Shown: positions 51,702 through 61,202 of the stretch, piece by piece
Numbering within the stretch: the stretch's first letter is position 1
How the letters are laid out: the number at the start of each line of letters is the position of its first letter
Assembly: GCF_900090245.1 (NCBI RefSeq)
Contig: NZ_FMDN01000003.1
Location: 310,001 to 374,000, forward strand
Direction: 5' to 3'
DNA from: Micromonospora halophytica
GTDB lineage: Bacteria > Actinomycetota > Actinomycetes > Mycobacteriales > Micromonosporaceae
Length of the DNA stretch: 64,000 bases
Made by a program: the position numbers and the translations under genes
The notes under the pieces: model-generated
What the model was told of the DNA's origin: nothing
Seen by the model: only the letters and a program-made list of their open reading frames with translations
The model's database searches: none

Positions 51702-52796
51702 ATGTCGGTGCGTCGGCACCTGGCGCGCCTGGTGACGGCGGGCGCGCTGCTGGGTGGCCTGCTGGTCGTCGGCGCCGCCCCCGGGTACGCGGACTCCGAC
51801 CGGGTCGGGGTGCGCGTGGCGAGCAGCTTCGCGGCCGGCGGTTCTCCGGGCGGCGCCTCCCTGGAGGTGCGCAAGCGCACCGACGGGTGCGTGCAGCTGC
51901 GTAGTTCGCTCGGGCTGCGCCTGCGGGGATTGAACCCGGACCAGGTGCGGGTACAGGTGAACGTCGGAGGCCGCTGGTTCCCGGTGCCGGTCTCCGGTGG
52001 GGGTGGCAGCGTGGCCACCGCCCGTACCTCGCCGGCCGAAGCGACGTTGTGCAAGGGGAAGAGCATCACCGTCCGGTACCGGATCGCGTTCGTCGCGGGC
52101 GCACCCGCGGGCCGGCTGGAGGTGGTCGGTGAGGCGACGACCGCGGTCGGCCGGCTCATCGGCCGGGCCGTCGACACCTCCCGGGTCGGTGGTCGGGCGG
52201 CTGCCTCCCCGACGCCGAGCAGGAAGCCCACGCCGACCCCCAGCCCGAGCGCGATCGAGACCCCTGCCACGGACGAGCCGACCCGGGCCGTCCCGGCAGC
52301 CCCGACCACCGGCCAGGCCACCGCCGCTGCCGAAGAGTCCTCCGGAGGATCCATGCTCATGTGGTTCGGCATCGCCCTGGTCGCCGTCGGCGTCGGGCTG
52401 ATCGCCCTCCTCGTCCGCAACAACCGTAAGGACCGCTCGCACGTCGAGGAGCCGTCGGCCTACCCGGGCGTGCCGCTGCCGCGCAACCCCGGTCCGACCA
52501 CCTACCGCTCCGGCGGCGGGCTGCCGGGCGGAGCCCCGGCACCGACCGGCCAGGTGTACGGCCAGCAGGCCGCTCCCGCGCCCCGCTCCAACGGCCTCTA
52601 CGGCAGCCCTGGCGCGTACCCGACGGTCAACCCGGCGTCCCGCCCGACCAGCGGCGTGTACGGCGCCCCCGCCGCGCCGGACCGCCCGCACCCCGCGCCG
52701 GACCGGCCCACCTCCGCGCCGCCCACCCCGCACAACCCGCCTCCGGCGGCCGCGGGCGGCGACGCGACCACGGTGATGCCCCGCCTGCCCGGCTAG
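51702..52796 (+). CDS. secreted or membrane-anchored protein with Pro-rich tail
   Basis: 364 residues. N-terminal Sec signal (LARLVTAGALLGGLLVVGAA, cleaved near PGYADS), an extracellular region of about 140 residues with paired cysteines (DGCVQL, TLCKGK), a Thr/Pro stalk (PTPSRKPTPTPSPS), one membrane segment (MLMWFGIALVAVGVGLIALL, about 222-241) and a cytoplasmic Pro/Tyr/Gly-rich tail. The fold of the extracellular part was not recognised. ATG 51702 has GTGAGG just upstream; GTG 51696 is possible. A Pro-rich intracellular tail may serve as a protein-interaction platform. Confidence 0.82.
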   Translation: MSVRRHLARLVTAGALLGGLLVVGAAPGYADSDRVGVRVASSFAAGGSPGGASLEVRKRTDGCVQLRSSLGLRLRGLNPDQVRVQVNVGGRWFPVPVSGGGGSVATARTSPAEATLCKGKSITVRYRIAFVAGAPAGRLEVVGEATTAVGRLIGRAVDTSRVGGRAAASPTPSRKPTPTPSPSAIETPATDEPTRAVPAAPTTGQATAAAEESSGGSMLMWFGIALVAVGVGLIALLVRNNRKDRSHVEEPSAYPGVPLPRNPGPTTYRSGGGLPGGAPAPTGQVYGQQAAPAPRSNGLYGSPGAYPTVNPASRPTSGVYGAPAAPDRPHPAPDRPTSAPPTPHNPPPAAAGGDATTVMPRLPG

Positions 52797-52865
52797 GACG
52801 GGACGGACCCGTCCGCTCCGTTACGCTCAGGTTCGTTGACGACCTGCTGCCGAGGAGCTGAACCG

Positions 52866-54248
52866 GTGTCTGACCTGTCCCAGATCGTGAAGGCGTACGA
52901 CGTCCGGGGGACGGTGCCCGACCAGTGGGACGAGCGTACGGCTGAAGCCCTCGGGGCTGCGTTCACCCAGGTCCTCAACGCCAGCGGCGAGCCGGGTGAG
53001 GCGGTGCTGATCGCGCACGACATGCGGGCCACCGGGCCCGGCCTGGCGGCTGCCTTCGCGGCCGGTGTCCGGGCCGAGGGGCGGCGGGTGATCGAGTTGG
53101 GGCTGGCCTCCACCGACATGCTCTACTACGCCTCCGGCGCGCTGGACCTGCCCGGGGCGATGTTCACCGCCAGCCACAACCCGGCGCAGTACAACGGCAT
53201 CAAGATGTGCCGCTCCGGCGCCCGTCCCATCGGGCAGGACAGCGGCCTGGCCGACATTCGGGACCGGGCCCAGGCCCTGCTGGACCGCGGCGAGCGTCCG
53301 GCCGGTGAGCCGCAGGCCCCGGCCCAGCGGCGGGACCTGCTCGCCGACTACGCCGCCCACCTGCGCAAGCTGGTCGACCTGTCGACCATCCGACCGCTGA
53401 AGGTGGTCGTGGACGCGGGCAACGGCATGGGCGGGCACACGGTGCCCACCGTGCTCGGCGATGCCGCCCTGCCCGCCCTGCCGCTGGAGATCGTGCCGCT
53501 CTACTTCGAGCTGGACGGCACCTTCCCCAACCACGAGGCGAATCCGCTGGACCCGAAGAACCTGGTCGACCTGCAGCGTGCCGTGGTCGACCACGGCGCG
53601 GACATCGGCCTGGCCTTCGACGGCGACGCTGACCGCTGCTTCGTCGTCGACGAACGGGGCGAGCCGGTTTCCCCGTCGGCGATCACCGCCCTCGTCGCGG
53701 CCCGGGAACTGGCCAAGCACCCCGGCTCCACGGTGATCCACAACCTGATCACCTCCCGCGCGGTGCCGGAGATCATCCGGGAGCACGGCGGCGAGCCGGT
53801 GGTGGCCCGGGTCGGCCACTCCTTCATCAAGGCCGAGATGGCCCGGACCAATGCGATCTTCGGTGGTGAGCACTCCGCGCACTACTACTTCCGCGACTTC
53901 TGGTTCGCCGACACCGGCATGCTCGCCGCCATGCACACCCTGGCCGCGCTGGGCGAGCAGTCCCAGCCGCTGTCGATCCTGGCCAGCGTCTTCGAGCGGT
54001 ACGTCGCCTCCGGTGAGATCAATTCCACGGTGGTGGACCAGGCGGCGAAGGTCGCCGAGGTGCGCGCCGCGTACCCGGAGGCGGAGGTCGACGAGCTGGA
54101 CGGGCTGACCCTGCGGTTCCCCGACGGGGCCTGGTTCAACCTGCGCGCGTCCAACACCGAGCCGTTGCTGCGGCTCAACGTCGAGGGCCCGACCGAGGAG
54201 CGGATGATCTCGCTGCGCGACGAGGTGCTGGAGCGGGTTCGCCGATAA
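52866..54248 (+). CDS. manB: phosphomannomutase/phosphoglucomutase
   Basis: Interconverts mannose 6-phosphate and mannose 1-phosphate through an enzyme phosphoserine. 460 residues from GTG 52866 with GAGGAG ahead. S103 in FTASHNPAQYNG is the phosphorylated serine; LAFDGDADRCFVVD binds magnesium; FGGEHSAHYYFRD is the sugar-binding loop and RASNTEPLLRLNVEG the phosphate-binding loop. First gene of the right core block; followed by Trm112-like, SIS and manA genes as in Rv3257c-Rv3255c. Confidence 0.95.
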   Translation: MSDLSQIVKAYDVRGTVPDQWDERTAEALGAAFTQVLNASGEPGEAVLIAHDMRATGPGLAAAFAAGVRAEGRRVIELGLASTDMLYYASGALDLPGAMFTASHNPAQYNGIKMCRSGARPIGQDSGLADIRDRAQALLDRGERPAGEPQAPAQRRDLLADYAAHLRKLVDLSTIRPLKVVVDAGNGMGGHTVPTVLGDAALPALPLEIVPLYFELDGTFPNHEANPLDPKNLVDLQRAVVDHGADIGLAFDGDADRCFVVDERGEPVSPSAITALVAARELAKHPGSTVIHNLITSRAVPEIIREHGGEPVVARVGHSFIKAEMARTNAIFGGEHSAHYYFRDFWFADTGMLAAMHTLAALGEQSQPLSILASVFERYVASGEINSTVVDQAAKVAEVRAAYPEAEVDELDGLTLRFPDGAWFNLRASNTEPLLRLNVEGPTEERMISLRDEVLERVRR

Positions 54249-54310
54249 GATCCCCAGCGCCGGTCGGCACCGCCGGCCGACGACGACCGCACAGTGGAAG
54301 GAGCCGCACC

Positions 54311-54496
54311 GTGGCCCTGGACCCGCAGTTGCTCGAGATCCTCGCCTGCCCGGACACACACCACGCCCCGCTGGACTATGACGCGCAGGCGCAGACCCTG
54401 ACCTGCACCGAGTGCGGCCGCGTCTTCGAGGTCCGCGACGACGTGCCGGTGCTGCTGCTGGACGAGGCGCGCGGCGGGCCGGAGGCGCAGCAGTGA
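54311..54496 (+). CDS. Trm112 family protein
   Basis: 61 residues from GTG 54311 with GGAAGGAG ahead. LLEILACPDTHHAPL and LTCTECGRVFEVRDDVPVLL show the Trm112-type zinc ribbon-like fold (cysteines at about 13, 33 and 36; one of the usual four is replaced by His). Trm112 proteins are small partners of methyltransferases; the partner is not evident. The stop overlaps the SIS start (TGATG). Confidence 0.88.
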   Translation: MALDPQLLEILACPDTHHAPLDYDAQAQTLTCTECGRVFEVRDDVPVLLLDEARGGPEAQQ

Positions 54497-55689
54497 TGGA
54501 CGGGACGGCCGGCGTCAGCGGCCGGCGGGTGGCCGACGAGTCCGTGCTGGACGACCCGGACACCTTCGCCGAGCAGGATCCGGGCGGCATGCTCCGCTTC
54601 ACCGCCTCCGCTGGCGCCCAGGTACGCGAGTCGGCGGCGCTGGCCGCCGAGGCGAACCTTCAGCTGCTGGAGGACGAGGGCCGCCCCCGCGCGGTCGTCA
54701 TCGCCGGTATCGGCACCGCCGGGCGGACCGGTGACGTGCTTGCCACGGTCGCCGGGCCGCGCTGCCCGGTGCCGGTGATCCCGCACCGCAGTGCCGGCGT
54801 GCCCGGCTGGGTCGGCGCGGCCGACGTGGTGATCGCGGTCAGCGCCTCCGGCCGCAGCCCCGAGGCGCTGGGCGCCGCCGAGGCCGCGCACCGGCGGGGC
54901 GCCCGCCTGGTCGCGGTCGGCGCGCCGGACTCACAACTGCAGTCGGTGGCGGAGCGGGCCCGCGCGCCGTTCATCCCGGTGCCTCGGCGTGCCCCGGCCC
55001 GGGCCAGCCTCTGGGCGCTCACCGTGCCGGTGCTGCTGGCCGCCCGCACGCTCGGCCTCGTCAAGGTCAACGAGGCGGATCTGGCGGAGACCGCGGCCCG
55101 GCTGGACGCCGACGCCGACCGGTGCCGCCCGACCGCCGAGTCCTTCGTCAACCCGGCGAAGTCGCTGGCGCTGGGGCTGGCCGGGTCGATCCCGATCGTC
55201 TGGGGGTCGTCCCCGCTGGCCACGGTCGCGGCGCGACGGTTCGGCGACACCCTCTCGGCCAACGCCCGCTACCCGGTGGTGACCGGGGCGCTCGGTGAGG
55301 CCGGCCGGGGGCGGGTCGGCCTGCTCGACGGTGTGTTCGGCGGGCTCGTCGAGTCGACGCGGGACATCTTCGCCGACCCGGCCGACGTCGAGGCCGACCC
55401 GACCCGGCTGCGGCTGGTGCTGCTGCGCGACGGTGGCCTGAACGCCGAGGACGACACCGACGAGCCGCTCGCCGTCGAGGAGCGCCGCGCCGACGCGGTG
55501 CAGACTCTCGCCGAGCGGCGCGGGGTGCGCTGCGACGTGGTGACCGCCGAGGGGGGCTCGGCGCTGGAGCGGCTCGCCTCGCTGGTCGCGGTGCCCGACT
55601 TCGCCTCGATCTACCTCGCTCTGGCCCACGGCCTGGACCCGATGGCGGTCCCGGCGATCACGGAAATGAAGGAGCTGGCAAACCAGTGA
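54496..55689 (+). CDS. SIS-domain sugar isomerase-like protein
   Basis: 397 residues. Two SIS folds: VVIAGIGTAGRTGDVLATVA then ADVVIAVSASGRSPEAL in the first half, and IPIVWGSSPLATVAARRFGD in the second. It resembles the bifunctional phosphoglucose/phosphomannose isomerase group, the counterpart of Rv3256c between manB and manA. A role in fructose/mannose 6-phosphate interconversion fits the context, but classical ManA is also present, so its true substrate is uncertain. Confidence 0.87.
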   Translation: MDGTAGVSGRRVADESVLDDPDTFAEQDPGGMLRFTASAGAQVRESAALAAEANLQLLEDEGRPRAVVIAGIGTAGRTGDVLATVAGPRCPVPVIPHRSAGVPGWVGAADVVIAVSASGRSPEALGAAEAAHRRGARLVAVGAPDSQLQSVAERARAPFIPVPRRAPARASLWALTVPVLLAARTLGLVKVNEADLAETAARLDADADRCRPTAESFVNPAKSLALGLAGSIPIVWGSSPLATVAARRFGDTLSANARYPVVTGALGEAGRGRVGLLDGVFGGLVESTRDIFADPADVEADPTRLRLVLLRDGGLNAEDDTDEPLAVEERRADAVQTLAERRGVRCDVVTAEGGSALERLASLVAVPDFASIYLALAHGLDPMAVPAITEMKELANQ

Positions 55690-55765
55690 GCGACCGTAGG
55701 GAGCGAACCATTCGGCTCAGCGGTGTGGTGCCTCGCGCTGCCGCGCAGCGGAGCGGAGCGGCGGC

Positions 55766-56752
55766 GTGAGTGCAAATGGCGGGACGAAGGCGATCGTCGC
55801 CGCCCTGCTGGCCAACGTCGGCATCGCCGTCACCAAGTTCATCGCCTTCCTGCTGACGGGTTCGTCGTCGATGCTGGCGGAGTCGATCCACTCGGTGGCC
55901 GACTCCGGCAACCAGGGCCTGCTGCTGCTGGGCGGCAAGCGGGCCAAGCGGGAGGCCACCCCGCAGCACCCCTTCGGGTACGGCCGGGAGCGCTACATCT
56001 ACGCGTTCATCGTGTCGATCGTGCTGTTCACCGTCGGTGGTCTGTTCGCTCTCTACGAGGCGTACCACAAGTGGTCGCACCCGGAGCCGATCACCAGCTG
56101 GCAGTGGGTCCCGGTCGTGGTGCTCGTGGCCGCGATCATCATGGAGACCTTCTCCTTCCGGACGGCCATCGTGGAGTCGAACCATGTCCGGGGCAACCAG
56201 TCCTGGGTGAAGTTCGTCCGCCGGGCCAAGGCTCCCGAGCTGCCGGTGGTGCTGCTGGAGGACCTGGGCGCGCTGGTCGGTCTGGTTTTCGCCCTCTTCG
56301 GCGTCGGCATGACCCTGATCACCGGCAACGGCAAGTGGGATGCCGCCGGCACCGCGATGATCGGTGTGCTGCTGGTGGCGATCGCGATCATCCTGGCCAT
56401 CGAGACCAAGAGCCTGCTGCTCGGTGAGGGTGCCGAGGAGCACGACGTGGCCGCGATCGAGCGGGCGGTCACCGACGGCCCCGAGGTCGAGCGGATCATC
56501 CACATGAAGACGCTCTACCTGGGTCCGGAGGAGCTGATGGTCGCCGCGAAGATCGGCGTGCCGGCCTGCGACAACACCGAGAAGCTGGCCCGCGACATCA
56601 ACACCGTCGAGGCCCGGATCCGGGCCGCCGTGCCGCTCGCCCGGGTCATCTACCTGGAGCCGGACATCTACAACCCGGCCGCTGCCGGGCGGGCGGGCGC
56701 GGTGCGGTCCGAGGCCGGTTCGGACGAGGTGTCGGAGCGGGCCGGGAGCTGA
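55766..56752 (+). CDS. cation diffusion facilitator family transporter
   Basis: 328 residues with about five to six membrane segments. SMLAESIHSVADSGNQGLLL carries the metal-site His/Asp pair of the second helix; HPFGYGRERYIYAFIVSIVL is the hallmark loop of the family. C-terminal cytoplasmic domain (AIERAVTDGPEVERIIHMKT). Exports a divalent cation, probably zinc or manganese. GTG 55766 follows the SIS gene by 76 bases. The same position next to manA is seen in other actinobacteria; manganese or zinc for mannose enzymes is speculative. Confidence 0.9.
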   Translation: MSANGGTKAIVAALLANVGIAVTKFIAFLLTGSSSMLAESIHSVADSGNQGLLLLGGKRAKREATPQHPFGYGRERYIYAFIVSIVLFTVGGLFALYEAYHKWSHPEPITSWQWVPVVVLVAAIIMETFSFRTAIVESNHVRGNQSWVKFVRRAKAPELPVVLLEDLGALVGLVFALFGVGMTLITGNGKWDAAGTAMIGVLLVAIAIILAIETKSLLLGEGAEEHDVAAIERAVTDGPEVERIIHMKTLYLGPEELMVAAKIGVPACDNTEKLARDINTVEARIRAAVPLARVIYLEPDIYNPAAAGRAGAVRSEAGSDEVSERAGS

Positions 56753-56754
56753 GC

Positions 56755-57918
56755 GTGGAACTGCTGTACGGGCCGATCCGCGACTACGCCTGGGGGTCCC
56801 GCTCGGCCATCGCCGCGTTGCAGGGGCGTCCGGTGCCGAGCGACGGACCGGAGGCGGAACTGTGGCTGGGCGCCCACCCGGGCGCCCCGGCCATGGTCGA
56901 CCGGGACGGCAACCGGGTGAGCCTGGTCGACCTGCTGGTCGCCGAGCCGGACCACTGGCTCGGCGAGCGGGTGGTCGACCGGTTCGGCACCCGGTTGCCG
57001 TTCCTGATGAAGGTGCTCGCCGCGGACGCCCCGCTGAGCCTGCAGGCCCACCCGGACGCCGAGCAGGCCCGGGCCGGGCATGCCGCCGACGCGGCGCGCA
57101 CCGACGGGCACCGCAACTACGTCGATCCGTACCACAAGCCGGAACTGCTGGTCGCCATCTCGCCGATGGAGGCGCTCTGCGGTTTCCGGGACCCGGCCGA
57201 GTCGGCGCAGGTGCTCGCCGCGTTCGGCGTACCGGCGCTGGAGCCGGTGGTGGCGGCGCTGCGCACCGGGCCGGCGGGGCTCCGGGAGGCCGTACGCCTG
57301 CTGCTGACCTGGCCGTCGGCGGAGCGGGCCGGGCTGGTCGAGGCGGTGGTGGCGGCGGACGTCGCCGGCCCGGACGCGGAGCTGGCGCGGGCCCTGGCCG
57401 CCGGCTACCCGGGCGACCCGGGGGTGCTGGTGGCGCTGCTGCTGCACCATGTGGAGCTGGCGCCGGGGGAGGGGATCTGGATGCCGGCCGGCAACCTGCA
57501 CGCCTACCTGCGGGGCACCGGCGTGGAGGTCATGGCGGCCAGCGACAACGTGCTGCGTGGCGGGCTCACCCCGAAGCACGTGGACGTCGACGAGCTGCTG
57601 CGGGTGCTCTGTTTCGAGGTGCTGGCCGATCCGGTGGTCACCGCGCGGCCGGTGGCGCCGGGGGTGGTCTGTTGGCCCGTGCCGGTGGACGACTTCGCGC
57701 TGCACCGGGTGACGGTGGACGCGGCCACGCCGCAGGTGCGGCTGCCGCTGCCGGGGCCCCGGGTGGTGCTCTGCCGGGCCGGCAAGCTCTCGGTGGACGA
57801 TGGGGCCGGCGTGGTCACCATCGGCCCGGGGCAGGCCGCCGTGGGTACGGCTGTCGCGGAACCGCTGGTCTTCTCCGGCGAGGGTGAGGCGTTCGTCGCC
57901 ACCTGCGGCGCCCACTGA
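56755..57918 (+). CDS. manA: mannose-6-phosphate isomerase, class I
   Basis: Interconverts fructose 6-phosphate and mannose 6-phosphate, a zinc cupin. 387 residues. Starts [20 protein letters not shown]; metal site [13 protein letters not shown] (Q-x-H) and [20 protein letters not shown] (H-K-P-E), then [21 protein letters not shown] (catalytic region). GTG 56755 lies 2 bases after the CDF stop. Rv3255c counterpart. Confidence 0.95.
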   Translation: MELLYGPIRDYAWGSRSAIAALQGRPVPSDGPEAELWLGAHPGAPAMVDRDGNRVSLVDLLVAEPDHWLGERVVDRFGTRLPFLMKVLAADAPLSLQAHPDAEQARAGHAADAARTDGHRNYVDPYHKPELLVAISPMEALCGFRDPAESAQVLAAFGVPALEPVVAALRTGPAGLREAVRLLLTWPSAERAGLVEAVVAADVAGPDAELARALAAGYPGDPGVLVALLLHHVELAPGEGIWMPAGNLHAYLRGTGVEVMAASDNVLRGGLTPKHVDVDELLRVLCFEVLADPVVTARPVAPGVVCWPVPVDDFALHRVTVDAATPQVRLPLPGPRVVLCRAGKLSVDDGAGVVTIGPGQAAVGTAVAEPLVFSGEGEAFVATCGAH

Positions 57919-58058
57919 CCTGACCCTCGCTCGGACGACACGAGTCCGACTTTCCCGAAATAGCTTGACTCGTCGGTGGCGCGGTGTGAGTCTATGGGTA
58001 CGCAGCGTTGTCGTGACGAAGGTCCGGGAACGTGCGGGGGAAACCAAACCGGGGGGAT

Positions 58059-58112
58059 GCACGGGGCGGCCGGCCGTGGACGGAGAGTCAGTCCACACCG
58101 ACCGCCCCGTGC
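58059..58112 (+). promoter_or_regulatory. structured leader upstream of ahcY
   Basis: GCACGGGGCGG (58059-58069) pairs perfectly with CCGCCCCGTGC (58102-58112), enclosing a second stem GTGGAC (58076-58081)/GTCCAC (58091-58096). A purine-rich GGGGGAAACC stretch precedes it. It is 96-149 bases before the ahcY start and may be a regulatory leader or a terminator of manA. Confidence 0.45.
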
Positions 58113-58207
58113 GCTGTCCGCGTTCATTCACGGCGGTGCTCCCTGCGATCCACGGGCACGCGCGTAAGGTGGAGGGTCGCGCAGCACAACGTTCGACAGG
58201 AGCTTCC

Positions 58208-59695
58208 ATGACCAGCACCCTCCCGGCGTCCACCAGCGGCGCCCGGCCGAGCACCCTCGCCGAGGGCGACTACAAGGTGGCGGATCTGTCGCTCGCCGAG
58301 TTCGGGCGTAAGGAGATCCGGCTTGCCGAGCATGAGATGCCCGGCCTGATGGCGATCCGTCGTGAGTTCGCCGATGCGCAGCCGTTGGCCGGTGCGCGTG
58401 TCACCGGTTCGTTGCACATGACCATCCAGACTGCTGTTCTGATCGAGACCCTGGTCGCGCTCGGTGCGCAGGTCCGGTGGGCGTCGTGCAACATTTTCTC
58501 GACCCAGGATCATGCCGCGGCGGCGATCGTGGTGGGCCCGCAGGGGACTCCTGAGGCTCCTGCCGGTGTCCCGGTGTATGCCTGGAAGGGGGAGAGCCTG
58601 CAGGAGTACTGGTGGTGTACCGAGCAGGTGTTGAACTGGCCGGACGGGCAGGGTCCGAACATGATCCTCGATGATGGTGGTGACGCCACTCTGCTCGTGC
58701 ACAAGGGTGTCGAGTTCGAGAAGACGGGTGTGGTTCCGCCGGTCGAGTCCGCCGATTCCGAGGAGTACGCGGTCATCCTGGAGTTGCTGCACCGTTCGTT
58801 GGCCGAGGACGGGCAGCGGTGGACGCGGGTGGCGTCGACCATCAAGGGTGTGACCGAGGAGACCACCACCGGTGTGCACCGTCTCTACGAGATGCACCGT
58901 GCCGGCACGTTGCTGTTCCCGGCGATCAACGTCAACGACTCGGTGACCAAGAGCAAGTTCGACAACAAGTACGGCTGCCGGCACTCGCTCATCGACGGCA
59001 TCAACCGGGCCACCGACGTGCTCATCGGCGGCAAGATGGCCGTCGTGCTCGGCTACGGCGACGTGGGCAAGGGCTGCGCCGAGTCGCTGCGCGGGCAGGG
59101 CGCCCGGGTCGTGGTGACCGAGGTCGACCCGATCTGCGCGCTGCAGGCGGCGATGGACGGCTACCAGGTCGCCACCCTGGAGGACGTCGTCGAGCAGGCC
59201 GACATCTTCATCACCGCGACCGGCTGCTTCGACGTCATCACCAACGAGCACATGGCCCGGATGAAGCACCAGGCCATCGTCGGTAACATCGGCCACTTCG
59301 ACAACGAGATCGACATGGCCGGCCTGGCCAAGCGCCCGGACGTCACCCGGGAGAACATCAAACCGCAGGTCGACGTGTGGCGCTTCGACGACGGCCACGC
59401 CATCATCGTGCTCTCCGAGGGCCGCCTGCTCAACCTCGGCAACGCCACCGGCCACCCGAGCTTCGTCATGTCGAACTCGTTCGCCAACCAGACCATCGCC
59501 CAGATCGAGCTGTACACCAAGACCGACCAGTACCCCGTCGGCGTGTACGTGCTGCCGAAGCACCTGGACGAGAAGGTCGCCCGGCTGCACCTGGACGCCC
59601 TCGGCGCCAAGCTGACCGAGCTCACCAAGGAGCAGGCCGCGTACCTCGGCGTCTCCGTGGAGGGTCCGTTCAAGCCGGAGCACTACCGCTACTGA
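58208..59695 (+). CDS. ahcY: adenosylhomocysteinase
   Basis: NAD-dependent hydrolysis of S-adenosylhomocysteine to adenosine and homocysteine, sustaining methylation. 495 residues. Seen: [57 protein letters not shown], the NAD loop [20 protein letters not shown], and the C-terminal KPEHYRY with the conserved Lys/Tyr that reach the partner subunit. The about 40-residue insertion (residues about 180-230) is of the actinobacterial type. ATG 58208 with CAGGAG ahead. Counterpart of Rv3248c sahH. Confidence 0.97.
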   Translation: MTSTLPASTSGARPSTLAEGDYKVADLSLAEFGRKEIRLAEHEMPGLMAIRREFADAQPLAGARVTGSLHMTIQTAVLIETLVALGAQVRWASCNIFSTQDHAAAAIVVGPQGTPEAPAGVPVYAWKGESLQEYWWCTEQVLNWPDGQGPNMILDDGGDATLLVHKGVEFEKTGVVPPVESADSEEYAVILELLHRSLAEDGQRWTRVASTIKGVTEETTTGVHRLYEMHRAGTLLFPAINVNDSVTKSKFDNKYGCRHSLIDGINRATDVLIGGKMAVVLGYGDVGKGCAESLRGQGARVVVTEVDPICALQAAMDGYQVATLEDVVEQADIFITATGCFDVITNEHMARMKHQAIVGNIGHFDNEIDMAGLAKRPDVTRENIKPQVDVWRFDDGHAIIVLSEGRLLNLGNATGHPSFVMSNSFANQTIAQIELYTKTDQYPVGVYVLPKHLDEKVARLHLDALGAKLTELTKEQAAYLGVSVEGPFKPEHYRY

Positions 59696-59706
59696 GCCCC
59701 ACCCGC

Positions 59707-59741
59707 AGACCGGGTCGGCCGCCGCGCGGCCGGCCCGGTCT
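59707..59741 (+). terminator. terminator of ahcY
   Basis: A 15-bp stem with one non-Watson-Crick pair (59707-59721 with 59727-59741) and a CCGCG loop begins 12 bases after the stop and is followed by TGTTCTT. Confidence 0.85.
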
Positions 59742-59921
59742 GTTCTTCGGGTACGCCCGCGTCCGGTCTCCCCCGGCGCTGCGCGCCGGCTCCCGGCGTC
59801 CGGGTGGCCCGTGCCGCCGTGCTCGACTCCGTCGTGGGACGCGACGGCGTCCCGCCGTGCCGAGGCCGTGGATCCCGGCCCGGCGCGTCCGCCGTGGCAC
59901 CCGACCGGTTGGCGCTGGAGG

Positions 59922-60065
59922 TCAGCGTGGGCCGGGGCGGACCCAGGTCCAGACGCACCAGACCAGCCAGGCGAGCGACACCACGGTCGCGAGGGCGCGC
60001 AGGCGCAGCGCACTGAGGACGAAGACCACCGCCAGCACCGCCACCCAGGGACCCCACCCTCTCAC
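59922..60065 (-). CDS. small two-helix membrane protein
   Basis: 47 residues from GTG 60065, preceded by GGGAGGAGGG. Two hydrophobic stretches (WVAVLAVVFVLSALRLRA and VVSLAWLVWCVWTWV) with Arg-rich ends indicate a small integral membrane protein, unknown function. GTG 60071 or the frame start 60116 are alternatives. It sits downstream of the RDD gene on the same strand. Too short for family assignment. Confidence 0.5.
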   Translation of the reverse strand: MRGWGPWVAVLAVVFVLSALRLRALATVVSLAWLVWCVWTWVRPGPR

Positions 60066-60144
60066 CCGCACCCCCTCCTCCCGACCCCGTCGATCATGGC
60101 GTTGGCGGTACGACACGTCGTCCCGCCGGATGGCAGCTTCATGG

Positions 60145-61176
60145 TCAACCGAGCGTCGGCGGGGTGGCCGGAGGGCCGGTGCGGGCGGTGGGGACCGACG
60201 GGCGAACGGCGTTCGGCGCGGACCCCGGTACGGCGGCGGACGCCGGGGTGAGCCGTGGCGTTGGGGTGAGCTGCGGGGCCGGGTTCAGCTCCGGCCACAG
60301 GGTGGCGGTCACCGCCCGGGTACGGCGCAACCGCAGCGACCCCCGACGGTTCCGTTCGGCCAGCACCGTGGCGAGCAGCAGCTGCTCCGGTACGCCCCGC
60401 GGCGGCGGCGGGGAGGTCACCGCCGCCATCTCGCTCCACAGCCCCTGCGCCAGCCGGGTCCGGGACGGCTCGGCGAACCCGTGCGCCCGGGTCAGGTACT
60501 GCCGTACGGCCAGCGCCAGCGCGTCGTCCATCCGGGTCAGGTCCAGCGTGGCCGCCCAGCCGACCAGCGGCGGGATGATCATCGGTGTCGGTCGCCACGA
60601 CCGTGTCGTGCGGGTGTGTACCACCATGGTGCCGGCCACCAGGTCGCCCAGTCGTCGCCCGCGCCGGTCGGTCAGCATCACCGTCACGCCGGCCACCCAG
60701 CTCAGCAGGGGCAGCACCAGGCCGGGCCACTCCACCGCCACCCCGACCAGCGCCCGGGTCAGCGACTGCCGCAGCCCGACGGGGCCGCCGTCGACGCTGA
60801 CCACCCGCAGGCCGACCGCCATCTTGCCCGGCGTACGCCCGTGGCAGAAGCGCTCGAAGAGCACCGGGTAGCCGACCAGCGCGAACACGAGGAAGACCGT
60901 CGCGAGGCCCTCGAAGAAGGCGCCGTCGACCAACCCCGAGGGCAGCAGTGGCACCGCCAGCGTGCTCAGCAGGATCGCCAGCAGCAGCGTCAGCACCGCC
61001 TGGGCGACGATGTCCAGCAGCAGCGCCAGCACCCGGGATCCGAGTCGGGCGGCTCGTACGTCCAGCTCCACGGCCTCGCCGCTGACCAGGCCGGCGTCGG
61101 CCCACGCCGGGGCACGGCCGGCTGTGCCGGTCGGGGCGGACACCGGTGGTTGCGCGGTCACCCGCACAGTGAACAC
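60145..61176 (-). CDS. RDD family membrane protein
   Basis: 343 residues. Starts VFTVRVTAQPPVSAPTG; the RDD domain (about 40-195) has AARLGSRVLALLLDIVAQAV, FCHGRTPGKMAVGLRVV and VTVMLTDRRGRRLGDLVAGT with three membrane segments. The C-terminal 145 residues are a soluble extension with a disordered end. Divergent from spoIIM-like gene by 26 bases. RDD proteins beside SpoIIM, DUF58 and MoxR are a recurrent actinobacterial cluster of unknown role. The exact start among GTG 61176, 61167 and 61161 is uncertain, since none has a ribosome site. Confidence 0.88.
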   Translation of the reverse strand: MFTVRVTAQPPVSAPTGTAGRAPAWADAGLVSGEAVELDVRAARLGSRVLALLLDIVAQAVLTLLLAILLSTLAVPLLPSGLVDGAFFEGLATVFLVFALVGYPVLFERFCHGRTPGKMAVGLRVVSVDGGPVGLRQSLTRALVGVAVEWPGLVLPLLSWVAGVTVMLTDRRGRRLGDLVAGTMVVHTRTTRSWRPTPMIIPPLVGWAATLDLTRMDDALALAVRQYLTRAHGFAEPSRTRLAQGLWSEMAAVTSPPPPRGVPEQLLLATVLAERNRRGSLRLRRTRAVTATLWPELNPAPQLTPTPRLTPASAAVPGSAPNAVRPSVPTARTGPPATPPTLG

Positions 61177-61202
61177 TATGAGCGCCGGACGGGGGAGGAC
61201 GA

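Noticed and set aside
58031..58112. Definite c-di-AMP (ydaO) or SAH riboswitch
   Set aside because: Only a short purine run and a stem are seen; the conserved second half of either class could not be found, so it is reported only as a structured leader.
58124..60013. Minus-strand open frame of 629 codons opposite ahcY
   Set aside because: Antisense shadow of a highly conserved gene.
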